A stretch of 64,000 nt of DNA from an uncultured Roseburia sp. (GTDB lineage: Bacteria; Bacillota_A; Clostridia; Lachnospirales; Lachnospiraceae), in assembly GCA_900557275.1 (NCBI GenBank), contig USRX01000002.1, positions 112,663-176,662 on the forward strand, written 5' to 3'. A program made the translations under genes and the position numbers. The notes beneath the pieces are model-generated. The model saw only the letters and a list, made by a program, of their open reading frames with translations. It was not told where the DNA came from and did not search any database. Shown one piece after another: positions 35,864-45,501 of the stretch (the stretch's first letter is position 1; the number at the start of each line of letters is the position of its first letter).

Positions 35864-36409
35864 TTATTCAGCGGATTCCTGAAAATTTTTGTTCTGGCAC
35901 ATGGTGCGAAGTTTGCCCCATACAGCGTTTCTGGAAAGAATCGCATATACGACACCGCCAAGTACGATACCGCAGATGGTCTGACCTGTCAGAAGCGGAA
36001 CTTCAGCGAAAGCGCCCGGTGCTCCGTAAAGCGGAATTTTTACAAGTGTGTAAAGGATAATCTGTGCGATACCACCAACGATAGCGCCTGCCAGCCAGCC
36101 AAAACGGAATTTCTTCAGCAGATGGTACATGAAAAGTCCCATGAGAAGCGCCCATACGCCTTTGATGACTGCGGTAGGAAGTACCCATACCACATATCCG
36201 CCGAAAAGGTCGGATAATCCGGCACCGATGGCTCCGGCGATAGCGCCTCTGTAAGTACCCAGAAGGCAGACAGCAAGGATGATCATGCAGTCCCCCAGAT
36301 GTGCATATCCGCCGAACGGGGACGGGATCTTAAAAAAGAAAGTTCCTACGAATACCAGCGCTGCCATCAGAGCAGTGGTGGTAATGGTTTTTGTGTTTGC
36401 GTTTTTCAT
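35864..36409 (-). CDS. ECF transporter S component
   Basis: A 181-residue protein with about six membrane segments and the S-component pattern FFFKIPSPFGGYAHLGDCMI...GAIGAGLSDLFGGY. S components bind a vitamin or similar micronutrient and dock with a shared EcfAA'T energising module, which is not in this window. GGAGG lies 9 nt before the start. No riboswitch was recognised upstream that would name the ligand. Confidence 0.85.
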   Translation of the reverse strand: MKNANTKTITTTALMAALVFVGTFFFKIPSPFGGYAHLGDCMIILAVCLLGTYRGAIAGAIGAGLSDLFGGYVVWVLPTAVIKGVWALLMGLFMYHLLKKFRFGWLAGAIVGGIAQIILYTLVKIPLYGAPGAFAEVPLLTGQTICGIVLGGVVYAILSRNAVWGKLRTMCQNKNFQESAE

Positions 36410-36528
36410 AAATCAATTCCTCCGATATGTATATGTTATAGTTAGCTAAAATTTAAAAGATATAAATGTATATAGAACGTTGTCGGGAATGCAAATCCTT
36501 TTTTAAAAAAGAAAAAGTGACATCGTTT

Positions 36529-37281
36529 TTATTTCAACTTCATTAATCTGGCTGCATTGTTATAAAAGACATCTTCTAACTGTGTATCATTCAGCCCACA
36601 GGAGAGGATACGCTGGATCTCTACGGTAGGATGGTGGAACGGGGAGTCGATACCGAACATGACGCGCTCGGAACCTACGTTCTCGTATGCGTTTTTGACC
36701 TGACAGCCCATCGGCATTCCGGAAGTCTCCAGAAACAGGTTGTCAAATTTCTGTGCCATTTTGATCGCTCCGTCGATATATACGCCGTGTCCGTGTCCCA
36801 TGTGTAGCATAACCATCGGCACATGTGGATGCCGTTCTGCTAAAAGAGCAATCTGCCATGGAAGTGAATATGGCGGATGTCCGCAGTGGATAAACATTGG
36901 AACGTCATATTGTTCGCAGATTTCTGCCACCGGGTCTACACAGGTATCGTCTACGGTGTAGGCATCAAACAGGGACTGCAGCTTTGCACCCTGGAAATGT
37001 TCGTCTCTCAGATAATGCTCCAACATGTCATAGGCTTTCTGACCTTCTCTTGCGTTGGTCCAGGCTACCGGAATGATCTGATCCGGATGTTGTCTGTAGA
37101 CAACAGCTGTCTCTTCATTCAAATCGCCGCCTGCGCTGCAGAGAATTGTTTTGTCAATGTTGTACTGATGCATCTGCTCAATCAGACGGTCGCCGTCAAA
37201 GTCGATATTAAAAGGGCTTCCGAATTTACCGATATGTGTATGTGCATCAATTTTTTTAAATTTACTGAATTCGTCCATCAT
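36529..37281 (-). CDS. Amidohydrolase family protein (TIM-barrel metal hydrolase)
   Basis: A 250-residue protein of the Amidohydro_2 type. KKIDAHTHIGKFGSPF at the N-terminus gives the H-x-H metal site; MFIHCGHPP near residue 130, MLHMGHGHG near 155 and FGIDSPFHHP near 205 give further ligands including the catalytic Asp. Members hydrolyse or decarboxylate small cyclic or aromatic acids. The start at 37281 (MMDEF) has AAGG 8 nt upstream; the longer frame to 37332 has no site. It is monocistronic and the substrate is unknown. Confidence 0.82.
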   Translation of the reverse strand: MMDEFSKFKKIDAHTHIGKFGSPFNIDFDGDRLIEQMHQYNIDKTILCSAGGDLNEETAVVYRQHPDQIIPVAWTNAREGQKAYDMLEHYLRDEHFQGAKLQSLFDAYTVDDTCVDPVAEICEQYDVPMFIHCGHPPYSLPWQIALLAERHPHVPMVMLHMGHGHGVYIDGAIKMAQKFDNLFLETSGMPMGCQVKNAYENVGSERVMFGIDSPFHHPTVEIQRILSCGLNDTQLEDVFYNNAARLMKLK

Positions 37282-37488
37282 ATATATTACCTTGATTAAT
37301 ATGTCCTTTCTGGTCCTGTATAAGCAGGACACCTTTGTCAGTTATGTATTCTACAGAAAAAATGTCATGAATGACATGGACAGTTTTGTAAAAGTTGAGC
37401 AAGCCAGTTTTGCTACGGATGTTAGATATTGCATGGAAAATATAATCTGTTGTTTCTGCCGGTCAAAGACAATGGAATGAGAGTGAAC

Positions 37489-37521
37489 AAAAAAGACTCT
37501 GACATTACCTGTCAGAGTCTT
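37489..37521 (-). terminator. Terminator of the 46-residue peptide gene
   Basis: AAGACTCTGACA-TTACC-TGTCAGAGTCTT is a perfect 12-bp inverted repeat. On the minus strand it ends in six T. It lies 34 nt after the small gene's stop. Confidence 0.88.
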
Positions 37522-37554
37522 TCCTCTATGTTATATACTCGCCTCATTCAATAA

Positions 37555-37695
37555 TTAAGCATTATGTGCTGCAAATTTTTGAGCTTCATTCTGTTTTGAA
37601 AGCTCTTTGTTTGCCATTTTTTCGTAAGTAATAACTTTTAATTTTGTAACACCAATTGCAAGAGCAACACAAGCGATAGAAATAACAACAACCAT
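37555..37695 (-). CDS. 46-residue single-span membrane peptide, uncharacterised
   Basis: ATG at 37695 with GGAGG 8 nt upstream opens a frame of 46 residues: MVVVISIACVALAIGVTKLK, then a charged, Gln/Asn-rich tail ending HNA. Residues 1-16 form a hydrophobic helix with a positive flank, so it is probably membrane-anchored with a cytoplasmic tail of about 28 residues. It has its own promoter candidate (37786) and a perfect terminator 34 nt after the stop, so it is a complete monocistronic unit. I do not recognise a family. Toxin, regulator of a membrane protein or structural small protein are all possible. Confidence 0.75.
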   Translation of the reverse strand: MVVVISIACVALAIGVTKLKVITYEKMANKELSKQNEAQKFAAHNA

Positions 37696-37785
37696 TTTAC
37701 AAGCCTCCATTCATTCTTTACTAAATATCCTTTATTTTCAGCCTTTTAAAAGAAATTCTGAAGATAAATTCTCTCAACACTGTTT

Positions 37786-37814
37786 ATTATACGCAAATCG
37801 TGTAAAATGTAAAA
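37786..37814 (-). promoter_or_regulatory. Candidate promoter of the small membrane peptide gene
   Basis: On the minus strand GTATAATA (-10 TATAAT at 37791-37786) with a weak TTTTAC about 17 nt upstream. It lies about 90 nt before the start codon. The rest of 37696-38002 holds no other signal. Confidence 0.5.
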
Positions 37815-38002
37815 TAAAACATTCTTTGAGTTCCATAAGTTTTTGTTATTACTGCATATGGTCAACAATAAAATGACCAGAAATGAGTTCTCGCATATCT
37901 GAAATTTCATACAAATGCACATTCTGTTGCAGCTGTTTGGCGGTATAAATAGCCATGAAAATATATTTTTCACACTGAACCGAGAGCAGCAGATGCTCCT
38001 GA

Positions 38003-40183
38003 TCAGATCAGATGTGTGCTTTCCAGTTTTTCATTTATTTTTTCATTCAGCTTGATGATCGGTTTTCTTAAGACCAGTCCAAGGAACAGGGACGCGATCA
38101 GGAAAATGCACAGGTAACCAAGTTCTGTCCAGTAGGTGGAACCATACAGACCGCCGATGGTCTCACGCAGCGCTGCCATACTGTGGGCGAACGGCATGAG
38201 CGGATAGACGGACTGGAAGATTTTCGGCGCAACTTCGATCGGGAAGGTGCCGCCGGAGCCTGCTACCTGAATGACCATGAGAATAACGGCGATGGCTTTT
38301 CCTACATCTCCAAAGGAAACGGTCAGGGTATAGATCACGTTTACATATACCAGACTTGTGATCCAGCATGCCAGCATGAACAGGAATGGCGCTTCACACT
38401 GAATCCGCAGATACAGCAGATCTCCGAGACCGATCAGCGTACTCTGTGCCAGACCGATCAGCAGAAAGACGATATAACGGCCAAAGTATACCTGATAATC
38501 CCGGACTTTTTTCATCCCCTTTAAGGAAGATTCGGAAATGCTGACTTTCAACATAGCTACGAGGATCGTTCCACCTACCCACATGGCAAGGGTAGAATAA
38601 AATGGAGCCATGGAAGAACCATAGTTTTCTACCGGATACAGTTTGTTAGTGTTCAGTTCTACCGGGGAAGCCAGGAAAGAAGAAATACTTTCATGATTTC
38701 CGCTGAGCAGATCCTGCATCTGGGAGTAATCGCCGCTTTCCTGGATCTCATCCAGCTTCTGTAAGGTGTCACTGATCTTATCCGAAGACTTTTGCAGCAA
38801 TGTGCAGGAATTTTCCAGAGCCGTTTTGATCTGAGAAAGGTCAGAAGAAGCAGAACCGGACAGTGTATAGACGCCGGATGCGCTCTGATCAATCTGTGAG
38901 AGCAGGCTGGAAACTGTGGAATCCGTAGATTTCATGGAGTTCAGAAGCTGATTCAGCTGATCTTTCACGGAAGATTCATAATCAGACTGCACATTTTTCA
39001 AATCCTGGGAACTGCTTTGGATGAGCTGATTAATCTCTGCCTTTGCACTGGCGGCATCTGTAGAAGAACTGCGCAGGGCATCTGCAGCGGAGTTTAGCTT
39101 ATCTCGCAGGGCATTTTGGCTGGCAATGGATTCATTGAGTTTTCCAACCAGTGTGCCAGTGGCATCTGATACAGCAGGGTACTGATTGCCGATCTCTACA
39201 CAGAGATCCCGGAGTGTGATATAAGGCTGTGTCAGCGTGTCTACTTCTTTTGCCAGTGTATTTAAAGTATTTGCCATGGCAGCGTTATCTTTTTCCTGAG
39301 ACTGTAATGTGCTATCCAGCGTTTTCGAGATCTGTGTATAGAAATCGGTGCTGCTGGTCAAGGCATCATTGATGCTGTCAGTTGTTCCGGAGATCGCATC
39401 CTGGACCGTGTTGAACGATTTTTGCGTATCTTTCAGGGAATTCAGACTGTTGCCGGATGTTTCCAGAGACTGTTTTAAAAATGCGGATGTGGTATCCAGC
39501 ATCATCTGGGCAGCCTCTGTCATATGGGCATAAGACTGTAATGTTCCTGTAACGGTGGTCAGACTGTTGTTAATGCGTTCCAGATTCGTGGTCAGGTTGG
39601 ATACGATGGCGTCAGCACCGCTTTCATCTGCGGTATTAGATACTGTCTGTAATGCATCCAGAACCGTATTTGCGATGGTTTTAATAAACACTTCGTTGAC
39701 CTGAGTCTGCACGGCGCTAGCGCCTTTGTCCGTTACTTTCGGGGCAATGGCATTTTCCTTAGCATTGTAGTAATAAGTGATTTTCGGAGACTGGATATCC
39801 TCAGAAAATACGCTCATCATATCATTACTGAATGTTTCAGGAATGACGATGGCAGCATAATATTTTCCGGATTCCACACCATTAAGGGCTTTCTTTTTAC
39901 TGGTAAAGATCCAGTCCATCTGTGTATTTTCACGCAGGGAGGACAGAACGGTATCTCCGATATTGATGTTCAGAGAGATCAGTTCCCCTTCGTAGCCTTC
40001 ATCTACGCTGGCTACAGCAATCTTAATCTTTCCTGTATTTCCATAGGGATCCCAGCAGGCTGCGATATTAAACCATGCATAAAGGCAGGGAACAATGGTA
40101 AGTCCTAAAATGACGATCAGGGCGATCACGTTGTGAGAAATTCGTCTGACATCTCTGCGAAAGATTTCAAATATATTTTTCAT
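38003..40183 (-). CDS. YhgE/Pip domain membrane protein (second gene of pair)
   Basis: A 726-residue protein of the YhgE/Pip family. One N-terminal membrane segment (VIALIVILGLTIVPCLYAWFN, followed by a DPYGNTGKIKIAV motif) leads into a long extracytoplasmic region, residues about 180-500, that is Ser/Asp/Leu-rich and predicted coiled coil. The C-terminal 250 residues hold about six membrane segments. Relatives include the phage-infection protein of lactococci and YhgE of Bacillus, and they resemble ABC-2 type permeases. Its ATG overlaps the TGA of the upstream paralogue by one base (TGATG). Confidence 0.88.
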   Translation of the reverse strand: MKNIFEIFRRDVRRISHNVIALIVILGLTIVPCLYAWFNIAACWDPYGNTGKIKIAVASVDEGYEGELISLNINIGDTVLSSLRENTQMDWIFTSKKKALNGVESGKYYAAIVIPETFSNDMMSVFSEDIQSPKITYYYNAKENAIAPKVTDKGASAVQTQVNEVFIKTIANTVLDALQTVSNTADESGADAIVSNLTTNLERINNSLTTVTGTLQSYAHMTEAAQMMLDTTSAFLKQSLETSGNSLNSLKDTQKSFNTVQDAISGTTDSINDALTSSTDFYTQISKTLDSTLQSQEKDNAAMANTLNTLAKEVDTLTQPYITLRDLCVEIGNQYPAVSDATGTLVGKLNESIASQNALRDKLNSAADALRSSSTDAASAKAEINQLIQSSSQDLKNVQSDYESSVKDQLNQLLNSMKSTDSTVSSLLSQIDQSASGVYTLSGSASSDLSQIKTALENSCTLLQKSSDKISDTLQKLDEIQESGDYSQMQDLLSGNHESISSFLASPVELNTNKLYPVENYGSSMAPFYSTLAMWVGGTILVAMLKVSISESSLKGMKKVRDYQVYFGRYIVFLLIGLAQSTLIGLGDLLYLRIQCEAPFLFMLACWITSLVYVNVIYTLTVSFGDVGKAIAVILMVIQVAGSGGTFPIEVAPKIFQSVYPLMPFAHSMAALRETIGGLYGSTYWTELGYLCIFLIASLFLGLVLRKPIIKLNEKINEKLESTHLI

Positions 40184-42723
40184 CAGTTTTTTCCCTCCTT
40201 CATCATTTTCATCAGGTCTTCTTCAGAAAGTCCGTCCAGAGACATACGTTTCAGCATGTGGCTGTGGATGAATTCCAGACAGATCAGATACAGCGCCAGC
40301 GCGATCAGGGATAGGATCCACAGGATCAGGAAGACCAGTTTGACGTTTGCGGTCACGCTGAATGCCAGTACCAGAAATACCAGAGGGATGATCAGCATTA
40401 GCAAGAAACCGGTGCGGATGCGTTTGTGGAATTTCGCTTCAAATTTTGCTGCATGTTCCAGAATTTCTTCTCGGAGCTCTTTTTCCCCCATGAGGGCATC
40501 TATGATCATTTCGATATGCGGCGATCTTCGTTCCGGACTGTTTTCCTCACAGATTATAAGGTCTGTTTCTTCCAGACGTTTATCAAACATATGGTTTAAG
40601 TTCAGCATAAATGCCCGCAGGCACAGACCGACAAAAAATGCGATCGGAATAAAGATGCACAGTTTCAGCAGGTTGACACCGAGGTTCATATGGTAAAAGC
40701 CTGCGATGGATTCACGCATGGCATTGATGCCGTAGGTAAATGGCAGCAACGGATGCAACCGTTGGAAGAACATCGGCATCATTTCAATCGGATATGTACC
40801 GGAGGATCCCGGAATCTGTAAAATTACCAGAAGTACGCACAGTGCCTTTCCGATATGTTTGAATGTAATGGAAAGGGCGTAGATCAGGTTGACATATACA
40901 AAAGCGCAGAGCAGACCTGTCAGGACGAATACCACGGGGTGGTGGCATTGTACGCCCAGCAGGATGATATCGCCTGCACATACGATAAATGCCTGGATCA
41001 GACCGAGGAAGATATACAGCAGCCAGCGTCCAAAGTAGCCATGGATCGTGCGGAATCTCGGAACGGTCTTGTCTTTGTCTACTTCAAGCTTGATGATGTT
41101 TACCAGAATGATGCCGCCGACCCAGATTGCCAGGTTGGTATAAAACGGAGTCATGGAGGAACCGTAGTTTTTCACATTGTAAATCGCTTCCGTGTTCATG
41201 GTAACCGGAGATGACATAAAGGATGCAATCTGTTTTTCATCAATTCCTTCCAATGACTGGAAATCTTTATAAGCTTCTGAACTTTGCAGCGCACGCAGGT
41301 CAGAAGAAATCCGTCCCAGCTGTTCGTCGATACGGGAAAGGGCATCTCCGGTATCAGAGAGGGCAGCAGTGCTGTCCTGCAGGCTCTGATCCAGTTGTTC
41401 AAGGAGGTTTTTCAGCTGATCTACAGACGGAGTGACGCCGGACAGGGTGGCAGAAAGATTACCGCTTAAGATTGCCACACGATCCAGAGACTGGTTCAGC
41501 TCCGGCAGAAGACCTGTGTTGAAATTGTTGCGATAGTTTTGCAGAGACTCTCTGCTCTGTCCGATATAGGTTTCCAGTGAGGACTGGGTATGTTTTGCAG
41601 TGCTGATGGTATTCTGGATGCTGTCATTTCCGGATTTCAGGGAAGCCAGCAAAGCTTGCAGCTGTGCATTCTGCGCCTGCATATTGGAAATCTGCTGATT
41701 GACCTTGTCAGCAAGCGCTCCGTCTGGAAGGTTCTGGCTGAGTTTCTGCAACGTCTGTATGATCTCATCATTTTTATCTGCCAGATTTTTTACATTGTCG
41801 ATGCTATCTCCCACAGATGAACTAGCAGAATTAGCCTGGTCTGCCAGATTTCCCAGTTTGGAAGAAGCAAGGTTGTAAATATTGTTGACCATCGTTTCAC
41901 TGTTTGAAAGGGCAGTGGAAAACTGTCCGGAGAAAGCGCCGATCGCATATCGGCTGTCTTCCAGCAGGGCAGTGGCATTGTTCAGTGTGCCTGCGCTTGA
42001 AGCAGCTGCTTTGTTTGCCTGATCCAGTGTGTTGGATGTCTGTTGGATCAGACCGGTAGAACTGTCTGCGGTAGACTGAAAGTTGGACAGCAGCGTCTGA
42101 TATTCTGCCAGATTGTCTCTTGTCTGGGAAAGGGTATCCAGCACTTCTGCGTTCAATGTATCCATATGGTCTGTGATTTCGCCTGCAGAAGACTGGATGA
42201 GACCGGAGATGGATTCTGCTGCCACGCTGGAAAAGGTGTCATTGATCTCTTGCTGGATTGTTGTGGCTCCAGTGTTTGTGATCTTTGGAGCAATGGCATT
42301 TTTCTTTTCATTTATATAATAATCCAGCTGCGGTGTCTGCAGATCTCCGGAAAGGATGCTGAGCAGAGAACTGCTGAAATCTTCGGGAATGACGATGGCA
42401 GCGTAATATTTTCCGGATTTTACACCGCTGATTGCCTTGTCTTCATCGACAAAAGTCCACCCAAGAGCGTCATTTTTCTTTAGGTTATCAATGATGCTGT
42501 CGCCGGCATTCAGGGTAAGCAGTTCATTTTCATCGCCCTCATCGCAGTTTGCAATAGCCACTTTAATCCCCTGCGTATTGCTGTAGGGATCCATATTTGC
42601 ATAAATGTTAAACCATGCATAGAGGGATGGCAGGGCGCAGACGCCTGCTGTTACTACAAGCGCAATTCGATTCGTCAGCAGACGCTTCAGATCGCGGAAA
42701 AAAATGCGAAATGATTTCTTCAT
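40183..42723 (-). CDS. YhgE/Pip domain membrane protein (first gene of pair)
   Basis: An 846-residue paralogue of the next gene with the same plan: N-terminal segment with LPSLYAWFNIYANMDPYSNTQGIKVAI, a long coiled-coil-like region (about 180-500), and a C-terminal membrane domain. About 120 extra residues at the C-terminus (after DKRLEETDLIICEEN) hold two more membrane segments and a soluble tail. AGGAGG lies 9 nt before the start. The one-base stop/start overlap with its neighbour suggests equal expression and perhaps a heteromeric complex. Confidence 0.88.
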   Translation of the reverse strand: MKKSFRIFFRDLKRLLTNRIALVVTAGVCALPSLYAWFNIYANMDPYSNTQGIKVAIANCDEGDENELLTLNAGDSIIDNLKKNDALGWTFVDEDKAISGVKSGKYYAAIVIPEDFSSSLLSILSGDLQTPQLDYYINEKKNAIAPKITNTGATTIQQEINDTFSSVAAESISGLIQSSAGEITDHMDTLNAEVLDTLSQTRDNLAEYQTLLSNFQSTADSSTGLIQQTSNTLDQANKAAASSAGTLNNATALLEDSRYAIGAFSGQFSTALSNSETMVNNIYNLASSKLGNLADQANSASSSVGDSIDNVKNLADKNDEIIQTLQKLSQNLPDGALADKVNQQISNMQAQNAQLQALLASLKSGNDSIQNTISTAKHTQSSLETYIGQSRESLQNYRNNFNTGLLPELNQSLDRVAILSGNLSATLSGVTPSVDQLKNLLEQLDQSLQDSTAALSDTGDALSRIDEQLGRISSDLRALQSSEAYKDFQSLEGIDEKQIASFMSSPVTMNTEAIYNVKNYGSSMTPFYTNLAIWVGGIILVNIIKLEVDKDKTVPRFRTIHGYFGRWLLYIFLGLIQAFIVCAGDIILLGVQCHHPVVFVLTGLLCAFVYVNLIYALSITFKHIGKALCVLLVILQIPGSSGTYPIEMMPMFFQRLHPLLPFTYGINAMRESIAGFYHMNLGVNLLKLCIFIPIAFFVGLCLRAFMLNLNHMFDKRLEETDLIICEENSPERRSPHIEMIIDALMGEKELREEILEHAAKFEAKFHKRIRTGFLLMLIIPLVFLVLAFSVTANVKLVFLILWILSLIALALYLICLEFIHSHMLKRMSLDGLSEEDLMKMMKEGKN

Positions 42724-42756
42724 TTCAGAAAACCTCCTGTAAAATAGATATGCACT

Positions 42757-42822
42757 TTCGGAATTTTCTCAAAATTAATTATTTCAGAAATATTCATTTA
42801 GGAGATTCTGAGAGTACATAAT
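42757..42822. repeat. Dispersed imperfect palindrome, copy C
   Basis: TTTCGGAATTTTCT, a 20-nt AT-rich insert, then TTCATTTAGGAGATTCTGAGAGTACATAA. The right half is close to copy B (AGATTCTAAGAGTACGTAA). Confidence 0.5.
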
Positions 42823-43506
42823 GGATAAGTGTTCCCGGAAGCTTTATAAAGGAAGATACCGGAATGTTATGTATATATCGTCATAAAGGACAGCCACCGA
42901 AACAGTACAGGAACATTGCGGGTATCGGAAATGACCGCAGCACTGTTTTAACAGGAGCTGTCTCATATAAAAGAGGCTGGAAAATCGTATTCCTACTATA
43001 TAATACATGATTTTTCAGACTGTAAATAGCGTTAATGTGAAAAAGTTTAGCATCTGCAAAATTTTATGTCAAGGAAATCAGGGGAAACTGTGATTGTCAG
43101 TTTTTCAGAGGTGTAAAAAATTTGTTTCGGTTATGAAATGTTGTCTCAGATTTATTGTATAAGACTCTGAAGGCATTTGATTATGATGGAATGAGAGTAG
43201 AGGATTTTTTCTGCAGAATAGATTTTGCTGTACTTGACAGGACTCCGGGCCAGTATAACTTTAACGAGTTTAATAGAAATTTCGGGCATTTTTACCGTGA
43301 TGAGGATTGTGCGGAAAATAGAAAATGATAGATAAGTCAGATGTTCTGTGCTACAATAATCCGGTATGAGAATGGCAGGACAAATTAGCATGCAAATATA
43401 TTAAAAATATTTTACCGACAGGGAGCGTTAATTGTACAGCTCCTGTCAGAATCTCTCATAAAACAACATTTTATAGAATCATACTCTGGAAAGCGAAACG
43501 ATACAC
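42823..43506. other. Long intergenic region before the EamA gene
   Basis: About 680 nt without an intact gene. It contains an imperfect inverted repeat near 42979-43018 (CTGGAAAATC.../...GATTTTTCAG), two distant inverted copies of ACAGGAGCTGT (42955 and 43437), and one frame that may be a gene remnant (43137-43328, listed separately). Confidence 0.45.
43137..43328 (+). pseudogene. Possible remnant of a D-alanine--D-alanine ligase C-terminus
   Basis: An open frame without a start reads KTLKAFDYDGMRVEDFFCRID...YNFNEFNRNFG. This resembles the ATP-grasp end of Ddl enzymes (ALGC-G-ARVDFF...NE-NT-PG). Only about 55 residues remain, and key residues differ. It could be chance. Confidence 0.25.
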
Positions 43507-44403
43507 ATGAAAGACAAATTATCCAGTGGACATCTGTTGGCGGCTTTTACCGTCGCTGTATGGGGAACCACTTATATATCTACCAAAGTTTTATTGCGGG
43601 ATTTCCTTCCAACGGAAATCCTTTTTATTCGTTTCCTTATGGGAATCAGTTTTCTGTTTTTACTGTATCCAAAACGGCTGCGGGTGCATGACCGGAAACG
43701 GGAGCTTACATTTATGGCGGCAGGATTGTGCGGCATCTGTCTGTATTATTTACTGGAAAATATTGCTCTGGTGTATACGTATGCGTCAAATGTTGGCGTG
43801 ATCATTGCCATTGCCCCGTGTCTGACTGCGATCGTGAATCATTTCATCGGACAGGAGAAAGGACAGATGCATGCGGCATTTTTTGCAGGATTTGTTATCG
43901 CCATCATTGGCGTGTTCCTGATCAGTTTTAATGGCGCTACCGAATTTCATCTGAATCCGAAAGGGGATATACTTGCAGCGCTGGCGGCGCTTGTGTGGGC
44001 TTTTTATTCCGTACTGACCCGCAAAATAGGAAGCTATGGCTATCATCCGGTGGCTTCCACAAGAAGGATCTTTTTGTATGGAACACTGTTTATCCTGCCG
44101 GCACTGGCAATCTTTGGATTTCATCCGAATTTCAGTAAATTCCGGGAACCGGTCAATCTGCTGAATATTTTATTCCTTGGATTCATCGCATCAGCGATAT
44201 GTTTTGTCACATGGAATACAGCGATAAAAAAGATCGGCGCCGTAAAGACCAGTGTGTATATTTACCTGAATCCGGTCGTAACGGTCGTGACCTCTATCTT
44301 GATTTTAAAAGAACAGATCACATGGATGTCAGGACTTGGCATGGTACTTACCCTTGGCGGACTGGTGTTGTCTGAACGCCCTTGGAAACAGCATGGAGTA
44401 TAA
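43507..44403 (+). CDS. EamA/DMT superfamily transporter
   Basis: A 298-residue protein with about ten membrane segments in two EamA repeats (first from GHLLAAFTVAVWGTTYISTK, second from LAALAALVWAFYSVLTRKIG). The family exports amino acids, metabolites or drugs. The dihydrouridine synthase gene starts 3 nt after its stop. The ribosome binding site is weak. The substrate is unknown. Confidence 0.88.
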   Translation: MKDKLSSGHLLAAFTVAVWGTTYISTKVLLRDFLPTEILFIRFLMGISFLFLLYPKRLRVHDRKRELTFMAAGLCGICLYYLLENIALVYTYASNVGVIIAIAPCLTAIVNHFIGQEKGQMHAAFFAGFVIAIIGVFLISFNGATEFHLNPKGDILAALAALVWAFYSVLTRKIGSYGYHPVASTRRIFLYGTLFILPALAIFGFHPNFSKFREPVNLLNILFLGFIASAICFVTWNTAIKKIGAVKTSVYIYLNPVVTVVTSILILKEQITWMSGLGMVLTLGGLVLSERPWKQHGV

Positions 44404-44405
44404 GC

Positions 44406-45335
44406 ATGGAAATTTATTTTGCCCCGATGGAGGGGATTACCGGTTATCTGTACCGAAATGTGCATAACAAATATTATAACGGAATCGCGGCATACTATGC
44501 GCCGTTTATCACTACGACAAAAAATGGCGTCAAAAAAACGAAGGAGATTCGTGATATCCTGCCGGAAAACAATCAGGAGATATTGCTGGTGCCACAGCTT
44601 CTGACGAATCAGGCAGAGCAGTATCTGGAATATGAAAAGGTCATCGCAGATCTTGGCTATCAGGAGATCAATCTGAACTTCGGCTGCCCGTCAAAAACCG
44701 TTGTGACAAAAGGGCGCGGTGCCGGATTTTTACAGGATCTTTGGGAAATGGAGCAATTTTTTGATCAGGTCTTTGAAAAAAATCAGCTTGCCATATCCGT
44801 AAAGACAAGAATCGGCACGGACAGCCCGGAAGAATTTGCAGATCTGATGGATGTGTATCGCAGATATCCGCTGAAGAATCTGATCATCCATCCGAGAACC
44901 CAGTCCGATTATTATAAGAATCATCCGAATCTGGATGCCTTTCGTATTGGTTTGGAGAAAAGCGCCTGTCCGGTGTGTTACAATGGAGATATTCGAACGG
45001 TGGAGGATCTGGAACATTTGCATCAGCAGTTTCCGCAGCTGGAACATGTGATGATCGGCCGGGGACTTCTGACAGATCCGGCGCTGGCAGAAAAGCTGGA
45101 GACAGCAAGTGCAGAAGGAAATATCAGTTCAGAACGTTTCCGGGAATTTCACGATGAACTTTACAGCGAATACCAGAGTGCATTTTCCGGAGAAAAACCA
45201 GTATTATTTAAAATGAAAGAACTGTGGGTGTACTGGGGCGAACAGTTTCCAGGAGAAGAGAAAGCATTAAAACAAATTCGCAAAGCCCAGCGGCTGGCAG
45301 ACTATGAGAGTGCAGCCCGGTATCTGCTCTATTGA
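44406..45335 (+). CDS. dus: tRNA-dihydrouridine synthase family protein
   Basis: A 309-residue FMN-dependent enzyme that reduces uridine in the tRNA D-loop. MEIYFAPMEGITGYLYR at the start, NLNFGCPSKTVVTKGRGAGFLQD near residue 93 (catalytic Cys), SVKTRIG near 137, IIHPRTQSDYY near 163 and MIGRGLLTDP near 220 are the family motifs. GGAG lies 7 nt before ATG 44406, which is three bases beyond the EamA stop; the longer ORF lacks a site. Which D-loop position it modifies is not readable. Confidence 0.93.
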   Translation: MEIYFAPMEGITGYLYRNVHNKYYNGIAAYYAPFITTTKNGVKKTKEIRDILPENNQEILLVPQLLTNQAEQYLEYEKVIADLGYQEINLNFGCPSKTVVTKGRGAGFLQDLWEMEQFFDQVFEKNQLAISVKTRIGTDSPEEFADLMDVYRRYPLKNLIIHPRTQSDYYKNHPNLDAFRIGLEKSACPVCYNGDIRTVEDLEHLHQQFPQLEHVMIGRGLLTDPALAEKLETASAEGNISSERFREFHDELYSEYQSAFSGEKPVLFKMKELWVYWGEQFPGEEKALKQIRKAQRLADYESAARYLLY

Positions 45336-45501
45336 TAGTAGAAAATAAAAACAGAAGGAATGTTGTAAGAGTTAGTAAGAGAAGCCCTGAGATAATATAT
45401 TAATGATACGGTTGTGCGTATTGAGTGAGAGTTAAATATAAGTTTTGAGAGAGATGCAGGGAAGAAATACAGAAAAATGAGCAGAAGGAGGACAGATCAT
45501 A

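Noticed and set aside
43152..43391. 79-codon minus-strand ORF in the gap before the EamA gene
   Set aside because: No ribosome binding site; the plus-strand frame at the same place has the more protein-like content.
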